A stretch of DNA of 21,991 nucleotides from Smithella sp. (GTDB lineage Bacteria > Desulfobacterota > Syntrophia > Syntrophales > Smithellaceae): NCBI GenBank assembly GCA_012797505.1, contig JAAZOZ010000054.1, positions 1 to 21,991 of the forward strand, read 5' to 3'. Below are positions 1 to 7,747 of this stretch, in pieces. Position 1 is the stretch's first letter, and each line of letters begins with the position of its first letter. The notes under the pieces are model-generated. The model made no database searches. It saw nothing but the letters and a program-made list of their open reading frames with translations, and was not told where the DNA came from. The position numbers and the translations under genes were made by a program.

Positions 1-84
1 GGAGGTGGAGACAAGTCCTATTCGGTGTACACGTCGGACCTGTCCTACGATTATGTGAAAATCAACGCCGATTACACCACCTGA
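1..84 (+). CDS. argJ: C-terminal end of ArgJ (glutamate N-acetyltransferase / amino-acid acetyltransferase), partial
   Basis: Only the last 27 codons and a TGA stop are in the window; the gene begins upstream. The tail ends in DLSYDYVKINADYTT, which matches the conserved C-terminus of ArgJ proteins (acidic-Leu-x-Tyr-Asp-Tyr-Val-x-Ile-Asn-Ala-x-Tyr-x-Thr). ArgJ moves the acetyl group between N-acetylornithine and glutamate in the cyclic arginine pathway in the cytoplasm. The identification rests on this short tail alone, but the tail is distinctive for the family. No intrinsic terminator is visible between this stop and the rpsB promoter region. Confidence 0.72.
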   Translation, partial: GGGDKSYSVYTSDLSYDYVKINADYTT

Positions 85-134
85 GGCCTGTAAGGAAAAA
101 ACATTAATTTTATTGCCGAAAAAGTTATTTGCGC

Positions 135-161
135 TTGATCAATCGATGGTTTTGTGATAAT
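135..161 (+). promoter_or_regulatory. candidate sigma70 promoter for rpsB-tsf
   Basis: TTGATC at 135-140 and GATAAT at 156-161 are separated by 15 bases. A TG dinucleotide one base upstream of the -10 box (153-154) gives an extended -10, which can compensate for the short spacer. It lies about 105 bases before the rpsB start, in the only gap upstream of this gene block. It was seen by eye; no transcription data support it. Confidence 0.45.
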
Positions 162-192
162 TGCCGCAAAATTTCACACACCCCCTGATTGA

Positions 193-222
193 CGGCAGGT
201 TGCTTGACTCTCAAGTCTGCCG
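193..222 (+). promoter_or_regulatory. rpsB leader hairpin, possible autoregulatory element
   Basis: CGGCAG (193-198) pairs with CTGCCG (217-222), and the inner CTTGA (203-207) pairs with TCAAG (211-215) around a CTC loop, giving an 11-bp stem with an internal loop. It lies in the rpsB leader between the candidate promoter and the ribosome binding site, with no U-tract, so it is not a terminator. Ribosomal protein S2 represses its own leader in gammaproteobacteria; that this hairpin does the same is inference. Confidence 0.4.
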
Positions 223-266
223 GCAAGGCGACGGGAGTGGCGGAAAAAAACAAAGGAGAAAAAGTT

Positions 267-1088
267 ATGTCAGCCATTTCCATGAAACTGTTACTCGAAG
301 CCGGCGTCCATTTCGGGCATCAGACCAACAAGTGGAACCCCAAAATGAAGCCTTACATCTTTGGGGCCCGCAACAACATTTACATCATCGATCTGCAGCA
401 GACCGTGGGCATGTTCCAGTCCGCCTACAATTTTGTCGTGGATACGGTCAGTCAGGGCAGGGAAATCCTTTTTGTCGGGACCAAAAAGCAATCCCAGGAG
501 GCCATTCGCGAAGAGGCGACGCGCTGCGGCATGCCTTACGTCAATCAGCGCTGGCTGGGCGGCATGCTGACCAATTTTATCACCATCAAAAAGAGTATCG
601 ATCGCCTCAACAGCCTCAACAAGATGTTCGCCGATGATTCGGTCAAGGCTTTTCCCAAAAAGGAAATCACCAAGCTGCAAAAAGAGATGGACAAGATGGA
701 AACGGTTCTGGGCGGGATCAAAAACATGAGAACCCTTCCCGCCGCCGTTTTCATCGTGGATCCCAACCGCGAGCGGATCACGGTCCAGGAAGCGAAAAAG
801 CTGAAAATTCCCCTGGTCGCCATTGTCGATACCAACTGTGATCCGACGGACATCGATTATATTATTCCGGGAAATGACGATGCGATTCGGGCCATCAAGC
901 TGTTCTCTTCGAAATTTGCGGATGCGGTGATGGAAGGAAAAAAGCGGTTTGAAGAAAAGCTGGCCGCGGAATCCAACAAGGAAGGGGGAGCCCCGGCTGC
1001 GGTCCAACAGGATGCGGAGGCGGATATTCCGGAAAGCGTCGAGATGGAAAACGGTTCGGCCGCGCCGGCTCCAGAGAAGCATTCATAA
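267..1088 (+). CDS. rpsB: 30S ribosomal protein S2
   Basis: Encodes ribosomal protein S2 (273 residues), which binds the back of the 30S subunit between head and body and is needed for S1 attachment. The N-terminus contains LLEAGVHFGHQTNKWNPKM, the classic S2 signature, and the middle has the NQRWLGGMLTNF segment. The ATG at 267 follows AAAGGAG at a good distance; the reading frame stays open further upstream (to 189), but those codons lack a ribosome site and family similarity. Compared with E. coli S2 (241 residues) it carries a C-terminal tail of about 40 residues rich in Ala, Glu and Pro, probably disordered. It heads the rpsB-tsf-pyrH-frr block; a leader hairpin at 193-222 may mediate feedback control. 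Confidence 0.97.
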   Translation: MSAISMKLLLEAGVHFGHQTNKWNPKMKPYIFGARNNIYIIDLQQTVGMFQSAYNFVVDTVSQGREILFVGTKKQSQEAIREEATRCGMPYVNQRWLGGMLTNFITIKKSIDRLNSLNKMFADDSVKAFPKKEITKLQKEMDKMETVLGGIKNMRTLPAAVFIVDPNRERITVQEAKKLKIPLVAIVDTNCDPTDIDYIIPGNDDAIRAIKLFSSKFADAVMEGKKRFEEKLAAESNKEGGAPAAVQQDAEADIPESVEMENGSAAPAPEKHS

Positions 1089-1140
1089 CGCGCCTGCGTA
1101 AAAGCCTATTCAGGGAATAGAATTCCAGGAGGAAAAGACA

Positions 1141-1746
1141 GTGGAAATTACGTCAACAATGGTCAAGGAGTTAAGAACGAAAACCGGCGCCGGCATGATG
1201 GACTGCAAGGAAGCGCTTGCGGCCGTAGAAGGCGATTTTGAGAAAGCGATTGATTTTTTACGGAAGAAGGGCCTTTCGGCGGCGACCAAGCGCTCGTCCA
1301 AAGCGGCCAAAGACGGGACGATTGCTTCGTACATCCACATGGGCGGCCGGATCGGCGTGATGGTGGAAATCAATTGTGAAACGGATTTTGTGGCGAAAAC
1401 CGCCGATTTTCAGACCATGGCCAGGGATATTGCCATGCATATCGCCGCCTCCAATCCGTTGTATGTGCGTCCGGACGAAATTGCCGAAGATGCGCTCAAC
1501 CGGGAAAAGGAAATTTACCGCAGCCAGCTTCGCGAGGAGAAAAAACCTGAAAAGATCTGGGACAAAATCATTGAAGGCAAACTGAAAAAATACTACGAAG
1601 ACGTTTGTCTGGTCGAACAGAAATTTGTCAAGAATCAGGACATCACCGTCGGAACGCTGATCAGCAACATGATTGCCAAGACAGGCGAAAATATCGTCAT
1701 TCGCCGTTTTGCCCGCTTCCAGCTCGGCGAGGAACTCAAAAAATAA
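1141..1746 (+). CDS. tsf: translation elongation factor Ts (short form)
   Basis: EF-Ts catalyses GDP/GTP exchange on EF-Tu in the cytoplasm. The N-terminal UBA-like domain is clear (LRTKTGAGMMDCKEAL, residues 11-26), followed by the core signature INCETDFVAK at residues 77-86. At 201 residues it is much shorter than E. coli EF-Ts (about 283) and resembles the short type, with one core subdomain plus a C-terminal module, known from Thermus and many Desulfobacterota. The start is GTG with AGGAGG just upstream (1127-1132). It lies 52 bases after rpsB. The stop TAA shares one base with the pyrH ATG, suggesting coupled translation. Confidence 0.96.
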   Translation: MEITSTMVKELRTKTGAGMMDCKEALAAVEGDFEKAIDFLRKKGLSAATKRSSKAAKDGTIASYIHMGGRIGVMVEINCETDFVAKTADFQTMARDIAMHIAASNPLYVRPDEIAEDALNREKEIYRSQLREEKKPEKIWDKIIEGKLKKYYEDVCLVEQKFVKNQDITVGTLISNMIAKTGENIVIRRFARFQLGEELKK

Positions 1747-2471
1747 TGGGCGAAAAGAAAAAGGCCGCGTACAAAAGAATCCTTTTAAAGCTCAGCGGTG
1801 AAGCGCTTCTGGGCAGGCAGTCCACAGGCGTCGATCCGGATGTGGTAAATTACATTGCCGATGAAATCCGATCTCTTGCGGACCTGAAGATCCAGATCGG
1901 GATTGTCATCGGAGGAGGCAACATCTTCCGGGGCGTGCAGGCCGGTGCCCGGGGTATGGAGCGCACGACCGCCGATTACATGGGAATGCTGGCGACGGTG
2001 ATCAACAGCCTCGCCCTTCAGAGCGCACTCGAGGCGAAGGGGCTCGCGACGCGCGTCCAGTCGTCCATTGAAATGCGGGAAATTGCGGAGCCTTTTATTC
2101 AACGCAAAGCCCTGCGCCATCTGGAAAAAGGCAGAATTGTGATCTTTGCCGGCGGAACGGGAAATCCCTATTTTTCCACGGACACGGCCGCATCCCTGCG
2201 GGCGATGGAAATCCGGGCGGATGTCATCCTGAAGGCAACGAAAGTGGACGGGGTTTACAGCGCGGATCCCGTCTTGGACCACTCCGCGGTGTTGTTTAAA
2301 AAGATAAGTTATATCGATGTTTTGACTAAAAACCTTAAAGTAATGGATTCGACGGCTATTTCGCTTTGTCGTGACAACCGGCTGCCCCTCGTCGTCTTTA
2401 ATCTGCAGAAGAAAGGCAATATTCGCGGCGTTGTTTGCGGTAAAAAAATTGGAACGTACGTAGGAGAATGA
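1746..2471 (+). CDS. pyrH: UMP kinase (uridylate kinase)
   Basis: Phosphorylates UMP to UDP with ATP, the first committed kinase step of pyrimidine nucleotide supply; it is a hexamer of the amino-acid kinase fold. Visible motifs are KLSGEAL from residue 15, GGGNIFRG from 56, ADYMGM near 76-81, GGTGNPYFSTDTAA at 136-149, and KATKVDGVY at 163-171. The length of 241 residues is normal for bacterial PyrH. The frame is open back to 1605, but the family N-terminus and the one-base overlap (TAATG) with the tsf stop fix the start at 1746. The end overlaps the start region of frr. Bacterial PyrH is usually GTP-activated and UTP-inhibited; nothing here argues otherwise. Confidence 0.97.
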   Translation: MGEKKKAAYKRILLKLSGEALLGRQSTGVDPDVVNYIADEIRSLADLKIQIGIVIGGGNIFRGVQAGARGMERTTADYMGMLATVINSLALQSALEAKGLATRVQSSIEMREIAEPFIQRKALRHLEKGRIVIFAGGTGNPYFSTDTAASLRAMEIRADVILKATKVDGVYSADPVLDHSAVLFKKISYIDVLTKNLKVMDSTAISLCRDNRLPLVVFNLQKKGNIRGVVCGKKIGTYVGE

Positions 2472-2473
2472 TC

Positions 2474-3031
2474 ATGAAAGAGCAGATTTTTTCAAAGTTC
2501 AAAGACAATATGGAAAAAACCATCTCTTCTCTGGAGAAATCATTCAGCAGAGTAAGAACCGGGCGGGCGTCGGTCTCGCTGCTTGACGGAATCAAGGTGG
2601 ACTATTACGGAACGCCGACCCCGATTGCCCAGGTGGCCAATCTTTCCGTCCCGGAAAGCCGTTTGATTGTCATTGCTCCCTGGGACGTCACGACGATCGG
2701 CGCCATCGAGAAGGCCATTCAGAAATCCGATCTGGGATTGATGCCTTCCACGGACGGCAAGGTGATTCGCCTTTCCATTCCGCAATTGACGGAGGAGCGG
2801 CGAAAGGACCTGGTCAAAATTGTGAAGAAAATGGCGGAAGAAGGGAAAATCAAGCTGCGCAACGAGCGGCGCGACGCCAATGAAGCGCTGAAAGAATTGA
2901 AAAAGAACAATAAAATGTCCGAGGACGAAATGCACGGCGCTCAGGACGAGGTTCAGAAGCTGACGGACCGGTACATCGAAAAGACGGACAAGATTCTTGC
3001 GGCCAAAGAAAAAGAAATCATGGAGATTTAA
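2474..3031 (+). CDS. frr: ribosome recycling factor
   Basis: RRF, together with EF-G, splits post-termination ribosomes. The protein shows RVRTGRAS, then VDYYGTPTP, the SVPESRLIVIAPWD strand region and the long C-terminal helix with LTEERRKDLVK, all in family order. Two starts are possible: ATG at 2468 overlaps the pyrH stop (ATGA), and ATG at 2474 lies seven bases after AGGAG (2462-2466). The AGGAG is only one base from the first ATG, so 2474 is preferred and gives 185 residues, the typical RRF length; the other start adds Met-Ile. The gene is followed by a strong intrinsic terminator, making it the likely last gene of the rpsB transcript. Confidence 0.96.
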   Translation: MKEQIFSKFKDNMEKTISSLEKSFSRVRTGRASVSLLDGIKVDYYGTPTPIAQVANLSVPESRLIVIAPWDVTTIGAIEKAIQKSDLGLMPSTDGKVIRLSIPQLTEERRKDLVKIVKKMAEEGKIKLRNERRDANEALKELKKNNKMSEDEMHGAQDEVQKLTDRYIEKTDKILAAKEKEIMEI

Positions 3032-3054
3032 GGCGGACCGCAATCGAGCAGACG

Positions 3055-3088
3055 CAAATGGGGAGTATGAAGCTCCCCATTTGTTTTT
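3055..3088 (+). terminator. intrinsic terminator after frr
   Basis: CAAATGGGGAG (3055-3065) pairs perfectly with CTCCCCATTTG (3073-3083) over 11 bp with a seven-base loop, followed directly by TTTTT (3084-3088). It starts 23 bases after the frr stop. It should end or attenuate the rpsB-tsf-pyrH-frr transcript before uppS. Confidence 0.9.
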
Positions 3089-3218
3089 GATGCCGGATGC
3101 AACTTTCGGATCCCTTTGGTTCAGTCCATGCTTTTCCGGCGGAGGTCCAAACCGCTTCCAGCCTGCCCCGTCGCGGTCGTTTGCAGGCGGACTGGCCTGA
3201 AGAAAGACCGGAATTGCA
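3089..3218. other. frr-uppS intergenic remainder, nothing clear
   Basis: Between the terminator and uppS there are about 130 bases. I see no convincing -35/-10 pair, no recognisable RNA and no coding signal with family similarity. A promoter for uppS is expected here because of the upstream terminator, but I could not identify it. Confidence 0.4.
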
Positions 3219-3959
3219 ATGCAGAAAATAGATCCCGATAACCTTCCCGGACACATCGCCATCATCATGGACGGCAACGGGCGGTGGGCAAAACAGCATG
3301 CCATGGGGCGGATTCGGGGGCATCAGAAAGGCGCCCAGGCGGTTCGCACGGCGGTTACGGCGTGCCGGGAACTGGGGATCGCCTGCCTTACGCTGTTTGC
3401 TTTTTCTTCGGAGAACTGGGGCAGGCCCGGCGACGAAGTCAATGCGCTGATGGCCCTGCTTGCGGATTATCTCGACAAGGAAGCGCCGAAGCTGCAGAAG
3501 CGGGAAATTCGCCTGACCACCATCGGCGACATTGACCGCCTGTACGCGCCCGTAAGGAAAAAGCTGCTGGACGTTAAAAAATTGACGCAGTCCAACGACA
3601 AGATGATTCTGAATCTGGCGTTGAGCTACGGCAGCCGGGACGAGATTATCGCGGCCGTCAGAAAGATGCTGGCGGACAGCCGGGAAGGAAAACTGAATCC
3701 CGATGCCGTGGATTCGGACATGTTCGGACGCTATTTGTACACGCATGGCCTGCCCGACCCCGATCTGTTGATCCGGACGAGCGGCGAATATCGCATCAGC
3801 AATTTCCTTCTCTGGCAGATGGCCTATACGGAGCTTTACTTTACGGATGTTTTATGGCCTGATTTCAAAAAAGACGATTTATTAAAGGCGATTGCCGCCT
3901 ATCAGGGCCGGGAAAGACGTTTCGGCTTAACCAGTGATCAGATTTCCGGCAGAAAATGA
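3219..3959 (+). CDS. uppS: undecaprenyl diphosphate synthase (cis-prenyltransferase)
   Basis: Extends farnesyl diphosphate with isopentenyl units in cis to make the C55 lipid carrier of peptidoglycan and O-antigen synthesis. Family motifs appear in order: MDGNGRWA with the Mg-binding Asp18, FSSENW at residues 62-67, NLALSYGSRDEI from 132, and RTSGE at 186-190 followed by NFLLWQMAYTELYF. The length of 246 residues is normal. ATG 3219 is the only sensible start; its ribosome site is weak. It opens the second half of the conserved block (uppS-cdsA-dxr-rseP), whose products feed envelope lipid precursors. The upstream terminator suggests it has separate transcription from frr. Confidence 0.96.
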   Translation: MQKIDPDNLPGHIAIIMDGNGRWAKQHAMGRIRGHQKGAQAVRTAVTACRELGIACLTLFAFSSENWGRPGDEVNALMALLADYLDKEAPKLQKREIRLTTIGDIDRLYAPVRKKLLDVKKLTQSNDKMILNLALSYGSRDEIIAAVRKMLADSREGKLNPDAVDSDMFGRYLYTHGLPDPDLLIRTSGEYRISNFLLWQMAYTELYFTDVLWPDFKKDDLLKAIAAYQGRERRFGLTSDQISGRK

Positions 3960-3978
3960 CAATCCAAAGGAGAAAGCG

Positions 3979-4794
3979 ATGGCGACCCAGAACTCCAATC
4001 TTCAGCGTTGGCTGACCGGCCTTGTTTTGGCCGCTGTGCTGCTTCTGATCATTGTCATGGGATCGCCGGTCGTCCTGACCGCCGTCATTACCCTGGTGAT
4101 TGTCATCGGCCTTTGGGAATACAACGGCATTGTTTTCGGCCCGGGGCACCGTGCGGAAAAAACCGAGAGCATGATCATCGCCGTTTTGATCCCCTGGATT
4201 GTGCTCGCGGGCAGTACCCAGTGGATCGCCGCGGTTCTGACTTTTGCGATACTGATGGTGTTCATGGTTTTTCTGTGGCAGGCCGAAGGGCCTTCCCTGG
4301 ATCTGTCCTCCGTGATGAAAGCGCTGTTCGGCCTTCTGTATATTCCGCTTTTGACCTCGCACTTTGTTTTACTGCGGCTCTTGGAGAGCGGCGTTTTCTG
4401 GGTTCTGCTGGTGCTGGTGATCGGCATTATCGGAGACACGGTGGCGCTGTACGTGGGCAAGTCCCTGGGCAAAAGAAAGCTGCTGGAGGCGGTCAGCCCC
4501 GGCAAAACCGTGGAGGGCACGCTGGGGCTCATCGCCGGCGCCACCGTAGCCGCCTGCGTCTTCGGTTACTTTTGGCTGCCCCAAATCCACTGGGCCCATT
4601 TTCTGATCCTCGGTTTTGTGGGCGGCATCATCGGCCAACTGGGTGATCTTTGTGAATCGGCCATCAAAAGAAGCCACGGGAAAAAGGATGCCAGTGCTCT
4701 GCTGCCGGGACACGGCGGATTGTTGGACCGGATGGACAGCCTGATCTTCCTGGCGCCTTTTGTGTATTATTACCGGATATTTGTGATTGGCTGA
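3979..4794 (+). CDS. cdsA: phosphatidate cytidylyltransferase (CDP-diglyceride synthase)
   Basis: Integral membrane enzyme that makes CDP-diacylglycerol from CTP and phosphatidic acid, the branch point for bacterial phospholipids. The protein has roughly eight hydrophobic segments, and its C-terminus carries the family signature between residues about 227 and 253: Ser-x-x-Lys-Arg, Lys-Lys-Asp, then GHGGLLDRMD with the conserved Asp residues. The start ATG 3979 is set by AAAGGAG at 3966-3972 with a six-base spacer; the frame is open 45 bases further upstream, inside the end of uppS, but without a ribosome site. 271 residues is usual. The TGA stop overlaps the dxr ATG by one base. Confidence 0.95.
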   Translation: MATQNSNLQRWLTGLVLAAVLLLIIVMGSPVVLTAVITLVIVIGLWEYNGIVFGPGHRAEKTESMIIAVLIPWIVLAGSTQWIAAVLTFAILMVFMVFLWQAEGPSLDLSSVMKALFGLLYIPLLTSHFVLLRLLESGVFWVLLVLVIGIIGDTVALYVGKSLGKRKLLEAVSPGKTVEGTLGLIAGATVAACVFGYFWLPQIHWAHFLILGFVGGIIGQLGDLCESAIKRSHGKKDASALLPGHGGLLDRMDSLIFLAPFVYYYRIFVIG

Positions 4795-5960
4795 TGAAAA
4801 AAATAACAATTCTGGGCTCGACAGGCTCTATCGGCGCAAGCGCGCTGGATGTCATCCGGAAAAATCCGAAAAAATTTCGTGTGGCGGCTCTCGCCGCGGG
4901 CCGCAATGTTGCGCTTTTGGCCCGGCAAACGCTGGCGTTTCACCCCGAAGCCGTTTCCGTTCAAACACCGGAGGATGCAAAACATCTTCGTGACCTTCTG
5001 GGAAGCCGGAACCCGGTGCGCATTCTCTGCGGGGAAGCGGGCGCGCAGGACGTGGCGGCGCATCGGAGCGCCGACATGGTTCTTTCCGCCATTTCCGGCG
5101 CGGCGGGCCTGAAGCCCACCCTGGCGGCGATCGAAGCGGGGAAGGATCTTGCGCTGGCGAACAAGGAAACCATGGTCATCGCCGGGCATCTGGTGACGAA
5201 AAAAGCCAAACAAAAGAAAATCCGCGTTCTTCCCGTGGACAGCGAGCACAGCGCGATCTTTCAATGCCTTGCCGGACAGAAGCCGAAAAACGTAAAAAGG
5301 ATTATTCTCACGGCGTCCGGCGGTCCGTTTTATTCCTTCTCGCGGGCGGATTTGAAAAAAGTGACGCCGGCGCAGGCCCTCCGGCATCCGCGCTGGAAAA
5401 TGGGCGCGAAAATCACGGTGGATTCCGCGTCACTGATGAATAAAGGCCTGGAGGTGATCGAGGCGAAATGGCTGTTTGGCGTGGACATCTCCCGCATTGA
5501 TGTTTTGGTTCATCCCCAGAGCGTCGTGCATTCCGCAATCGAGCTTATTGACGGAACGGTCCTGGCGCAGTTGGGCATTGCCGACATGAGGATTCCCATT
5601 GCGTATGCATTGTCCTATCCGGACCGTCTGACGAATCCTCTGCCTGCGCTGGATCTGGCGAAAACCGGCAACGTAACGTTTTGCCTGCCGGACACAAAAA
5701 AGTTTCCCTGCCTTCGCCTGGCGTATGAAGCCGCGCGGGCGGGAGGGACCGCCCCGGTGGTTCTGAACGCTGCCAATGAAGCGGCGGTGGCTGCGTTTCT
5801 GGAAAATAAAATTTGCTTTAATGATCTTCCCAAAGTAATAGAAAAAATTTTGGATCGGCATTCGGTGAAACAAAACCCGTCGCTGGAGGAGATTCTTCAT
5901 GCGGACGGAGAGGCCAGATGGGAAGCGGCCGGCATTCTGAAAAAGCTGCGGAGAGGATGA
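4794..5960 (+). CDS. dxr: 1-deoxy-D-xylulose 5-phosphate reductoisomerase
   Basis: Second enzyme of the MEP isoprenoid pathway, converting DXP to MEP with NADPH and a divalent metal. The sequence shows the NADPH loop GSTGSIG (residues 8-14), ANKET (122-126), the metal ligands in VDSEH (Asp149, Glu151), SGGPF (175-179), the substrate helix SASLMNKGLE (211-220, acidic ligand Glu220) and HPQSVVHS, then the C-terminal four-helix region with LNAANEAAVAAFL. At 388 residues it is full length. It starts on the last base of the cdsA stop (TGATG), implying coupling. Isoprenoid units from this pathway supply uppS in the same block. Confidence 0.97.
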   Translation: MKKITILGSTGSIGASALDVIRKNPKKFRVAALAAGRNVALLARQTLAFHPEAVSVQTPEDAKHLRDLLGSRNPVRILCGEAGAQDVAAHRSADMVLSAISGAAGLKPTLAAIEAGKDLALANKETMVIAGHLVTKKAKQKKIRVLPVDSEHSAIFQCLAGQKPKNVKRIILTASGGPFYSFSRADLKKVTPAQALRHPRWKMGAKITVDSASLMNKGLEVIEAKWLFGVDISRIDVLVHPQSVVHSAIELIDGTVLAQLGIADMRIPIAYALSYPDRLTNPLPALDLAKTGNVTFCLPDTKKFPCLRLAYEAARAGGTAPVVLNAANEAAVAAFLENKICFNDLPKVIEKILDRHSVKQNPSLEEILHADGEARWEAAGILKKLRRG

Positions 5961-5964
5961 TCGA

Positions 5965-7056
5965 TTGGTTACCTTCATTTCATTTATCGTGTTGCTGGGG
6001 ATTCTGATTTTTGCGCATGAACTGGGACATTTTCTGGCCGCGCGCGCAGGCGGCGTCGGCGTCCTGAAATTTTCCCTGGGGTTCGGACCCAAAATCTTCG
6101 GGAAGAAAATCGGCGAAACGGAATATGTTCTTTCCTGGATTCCACTGGGCGGATTCGTCAAACTGCTCGGCGAATCGGGAACGGAAGAGCTGCCGCCGGA
6201 AGATGCAAAGCGGTCTTTTTACAAACAGCCGAGATGGAAGCGGCTGCTCATTGTGCTGGCCGGTCCCGTCTTCAACTTTCTTCTGGCCATCGTCATTTTC
6301 TTTATCGTTTACCTGTACGGTCTGCCCAACCTTCTTCCGGTCATTGGAGAGCTGTCGCCGGATTCCGCCGCCCTCCAGGCGGGCATCCTCAAAGACGACA
6401 AAATTCTGTCGATTAATGGCCGCCCGATAAAATTCTGGGACGAGATCCGGCCCGTCATCAAGGAGTCCGGAGGCCGCAATCTCTCCATCCTGGTTCAACG
6501 CGGTTCTGAAGAGAAAACCTTTGCCGTCAAACCGAAACTCTCCCGGGCAAAAAATATTTTCGGCGAAGAGGAATCGACCTATCTGATCGGCATTTCGCCG
6601 GCCGGCCGGACGGTCATCGAAAGGAAAAATCCGCTCGCGGCCGCTGTTTCAGCGGTGGATAAAACCTGGGAAATCAGCAAGCTGACCGTCATTTCCGTGG
6701 TGAAAATGCTGGAGGGAGTGCTTTCGCCCCGGACACTGGGCGGACCCATCTTCATCGCCCAGGTGGCGGGCGATCAGGTGAAGGAAGGCATTATTCCATT
6801 TGTTCTTTTTATGGCGATTCTTTCCATCAATCTGGGAGTCATCAATTTGTTTCCCATTCCCGTCCTGGACGGGGGCCATATCTTCTTTTATCTCATCGAG
6901 ATGGCGACTCGAAGGGAAATTCCGGTCAAAATCAAGGAATGGGCGCAGCAAATCGGTTTTGTCGTTTTGTTGATGCTGATGCTTTTTGTCATCATGATCG
7001 ACATCGAAAGGCTCAATATCAAACCCATCAACGATGTTTTAAAATTTTTCAAATAA
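5965..7056 (+). CDS. rseP: RseP-type site-2 zinc metalloprotease
   Basis: Intramembrane protease that cleaves transmembrane substrates such as anti-sigma factors within the inner membrane. The first membrane helix contains HELGH (residues 18-22), the zinc motif; GPVFNFLLAI lies near 100; one PDZ domain spans about 124-185, where E. coli RseP has two; the third zinc ligand region is NLFPIPVLDGG at 294-304 (Asp302). 363 residues fits the single-PDZ group. The start is TTG at 5965, four bases after the dxr stop, preceded by GAGAGGA; no in-frame ATG exists that would keep the HELGH helix. The substrate in this organism is unknown. Confidence 0.94.
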   Translation: MVTFISFIVLLGILIFAHELGHFLAARAGGVGVLKFSLGFGPKIFGKKIGETEYVLSWIPLGGFVKLLGESGTEELPPEDAKRSFYKQPRWKRLLIVLAGPVFNFLLAIVIFFIVYLYGLPNLLPVIGELSPDSAALQAGILKDDKILSINGRPIKFWDEIRPVIKESGGRNLSILVQRGSEEKTFAVKPKLSRAKNIFGEEESTYLIGISPAGRTVIERKNPLAAAVSAVDKTWEISKLTVISVVKMLEGVLSPRTLGGPIFIAQVAGDQVKEGIIPFVLFMAILSINLGVINLFPIPVLDGGHIFFYLIEMATRREIPVKIKEWAQQIGFVVLLMLMLFVIMIDIERLNIKPINDVLKFFK

Positions 7057-7057
7057 T

Positions 7058-7747
7058 ATGCTGACCCTGGCTTTCGACACATCCTCCAAAACCCTGTCGG
7101 TCGCCCTGCTCAGGAACCGGACGGTTTTACACCATGTCATTCTGCATCGGGAGCAAAACCATTCGGAAGTGCTTCTCCCCGCCATTGACGAAGCCTGCCG
7201 CCTGTCCAATGTCACAGTGCGGGATATGGATTTGTTCGCCTGCACCCTGGGGCCCGGCTCCTTTACCGGGCTGCGCATCGGCGTCAGCACGCTCAAAGGC
7301 CTGATGCTGGCGACGGGCAAGCCGGCGGCGGGAGTTTCCTCGCTTGCGGCTCTGGCGCTCAACGTGGAGGAGCCGGACGCCGTGATCGGTTCGATGATGG
7401 ATGCCGGCCGCGGTCAGGTGTATCTGGCCTACTACCGGTGCGGAAAGGACGGCATCCTCCATCCGGTCGGGGAACCGCAGGCTCAGAGCCCGCGCAGCGT
7501 GGAGGATCCTTTTTCCGAGCCGGTCATTTATGTCGGCGACGGCGTCGTCCGGTATGCCGGGATGATTCCTCCCCTGACTTCGCCGAAAAATAAAATGGCG
7601 CCGGCCGAGCAGCAATTCGTCAGCGCCGCAGCCGTTGCTCGGCTCGCGCTGGAAAAATATTTTCGCGGGGATTTGCTGGATCCGGCCCGGTGCGCGCCCG
7701 TTTATTTGCGCTCAGTGGATGCCCTGCCGGCGAGGAGCGGAGGATGA
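7058..7747 (+). CDS. tsaB: tRNA t6A biosynthesis protein TsaB
   Basis: TsaB is the ASKHA-fold scaffold that with TsaD and TsaE transfers threonylcarbamoyl to A37 of ANN-decoding tRNAs. The N-terminus LAFDTSSKTLSVAL is the family's phosphate-1-like strand, and GPGSFTGLRIG (residues 65-75) is the hallmark motif. At 229 residues it matches the usual size of 220-235; the longer TsaD paralogue with its metal-binding histidines is ruled out. The ATG follows the rseP stop after one base and has no ribosome site of its own, so translation is probably coupled. The end overlaps the preferred start of the next gene (ATGA). Confidence 0.93.
   Translation: MLTLAFDTSSKTLSVALLRNRTVLHHVILHREQNHSEVLLPAIDEACRLSNVTVRDMDLFACTLGPGSFTGLRIGVSTLKGLMLATGKPAAGVSSLAALALNVEEPDAVIGSMMDAGRGQVYLAYYRCGKDGILHPVGEPQAQSPRSVEDPFSEPVIYVGDGVVRYAGMIPPLTSPKNKMAPAEQQFVSAAAVARLALEKYFRGDLLDPARCAPVYLRSVDALPARSGG

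Noticed and set aside
1106..1120. Small hairpin CTATTC-AGG-GAATAG between rpsB and tsf
   Set aside because: It has only six AT-rich pairs and no T-run, so it is unlikely to terminate transcription; an attenuator role cannot be supported.
2997..3200. 67-codon frame spanning the frr terminator
   Set aside because: It begins inside frr in another frame and runs through the terminator hairpin; there is no ribosome site or similarity.
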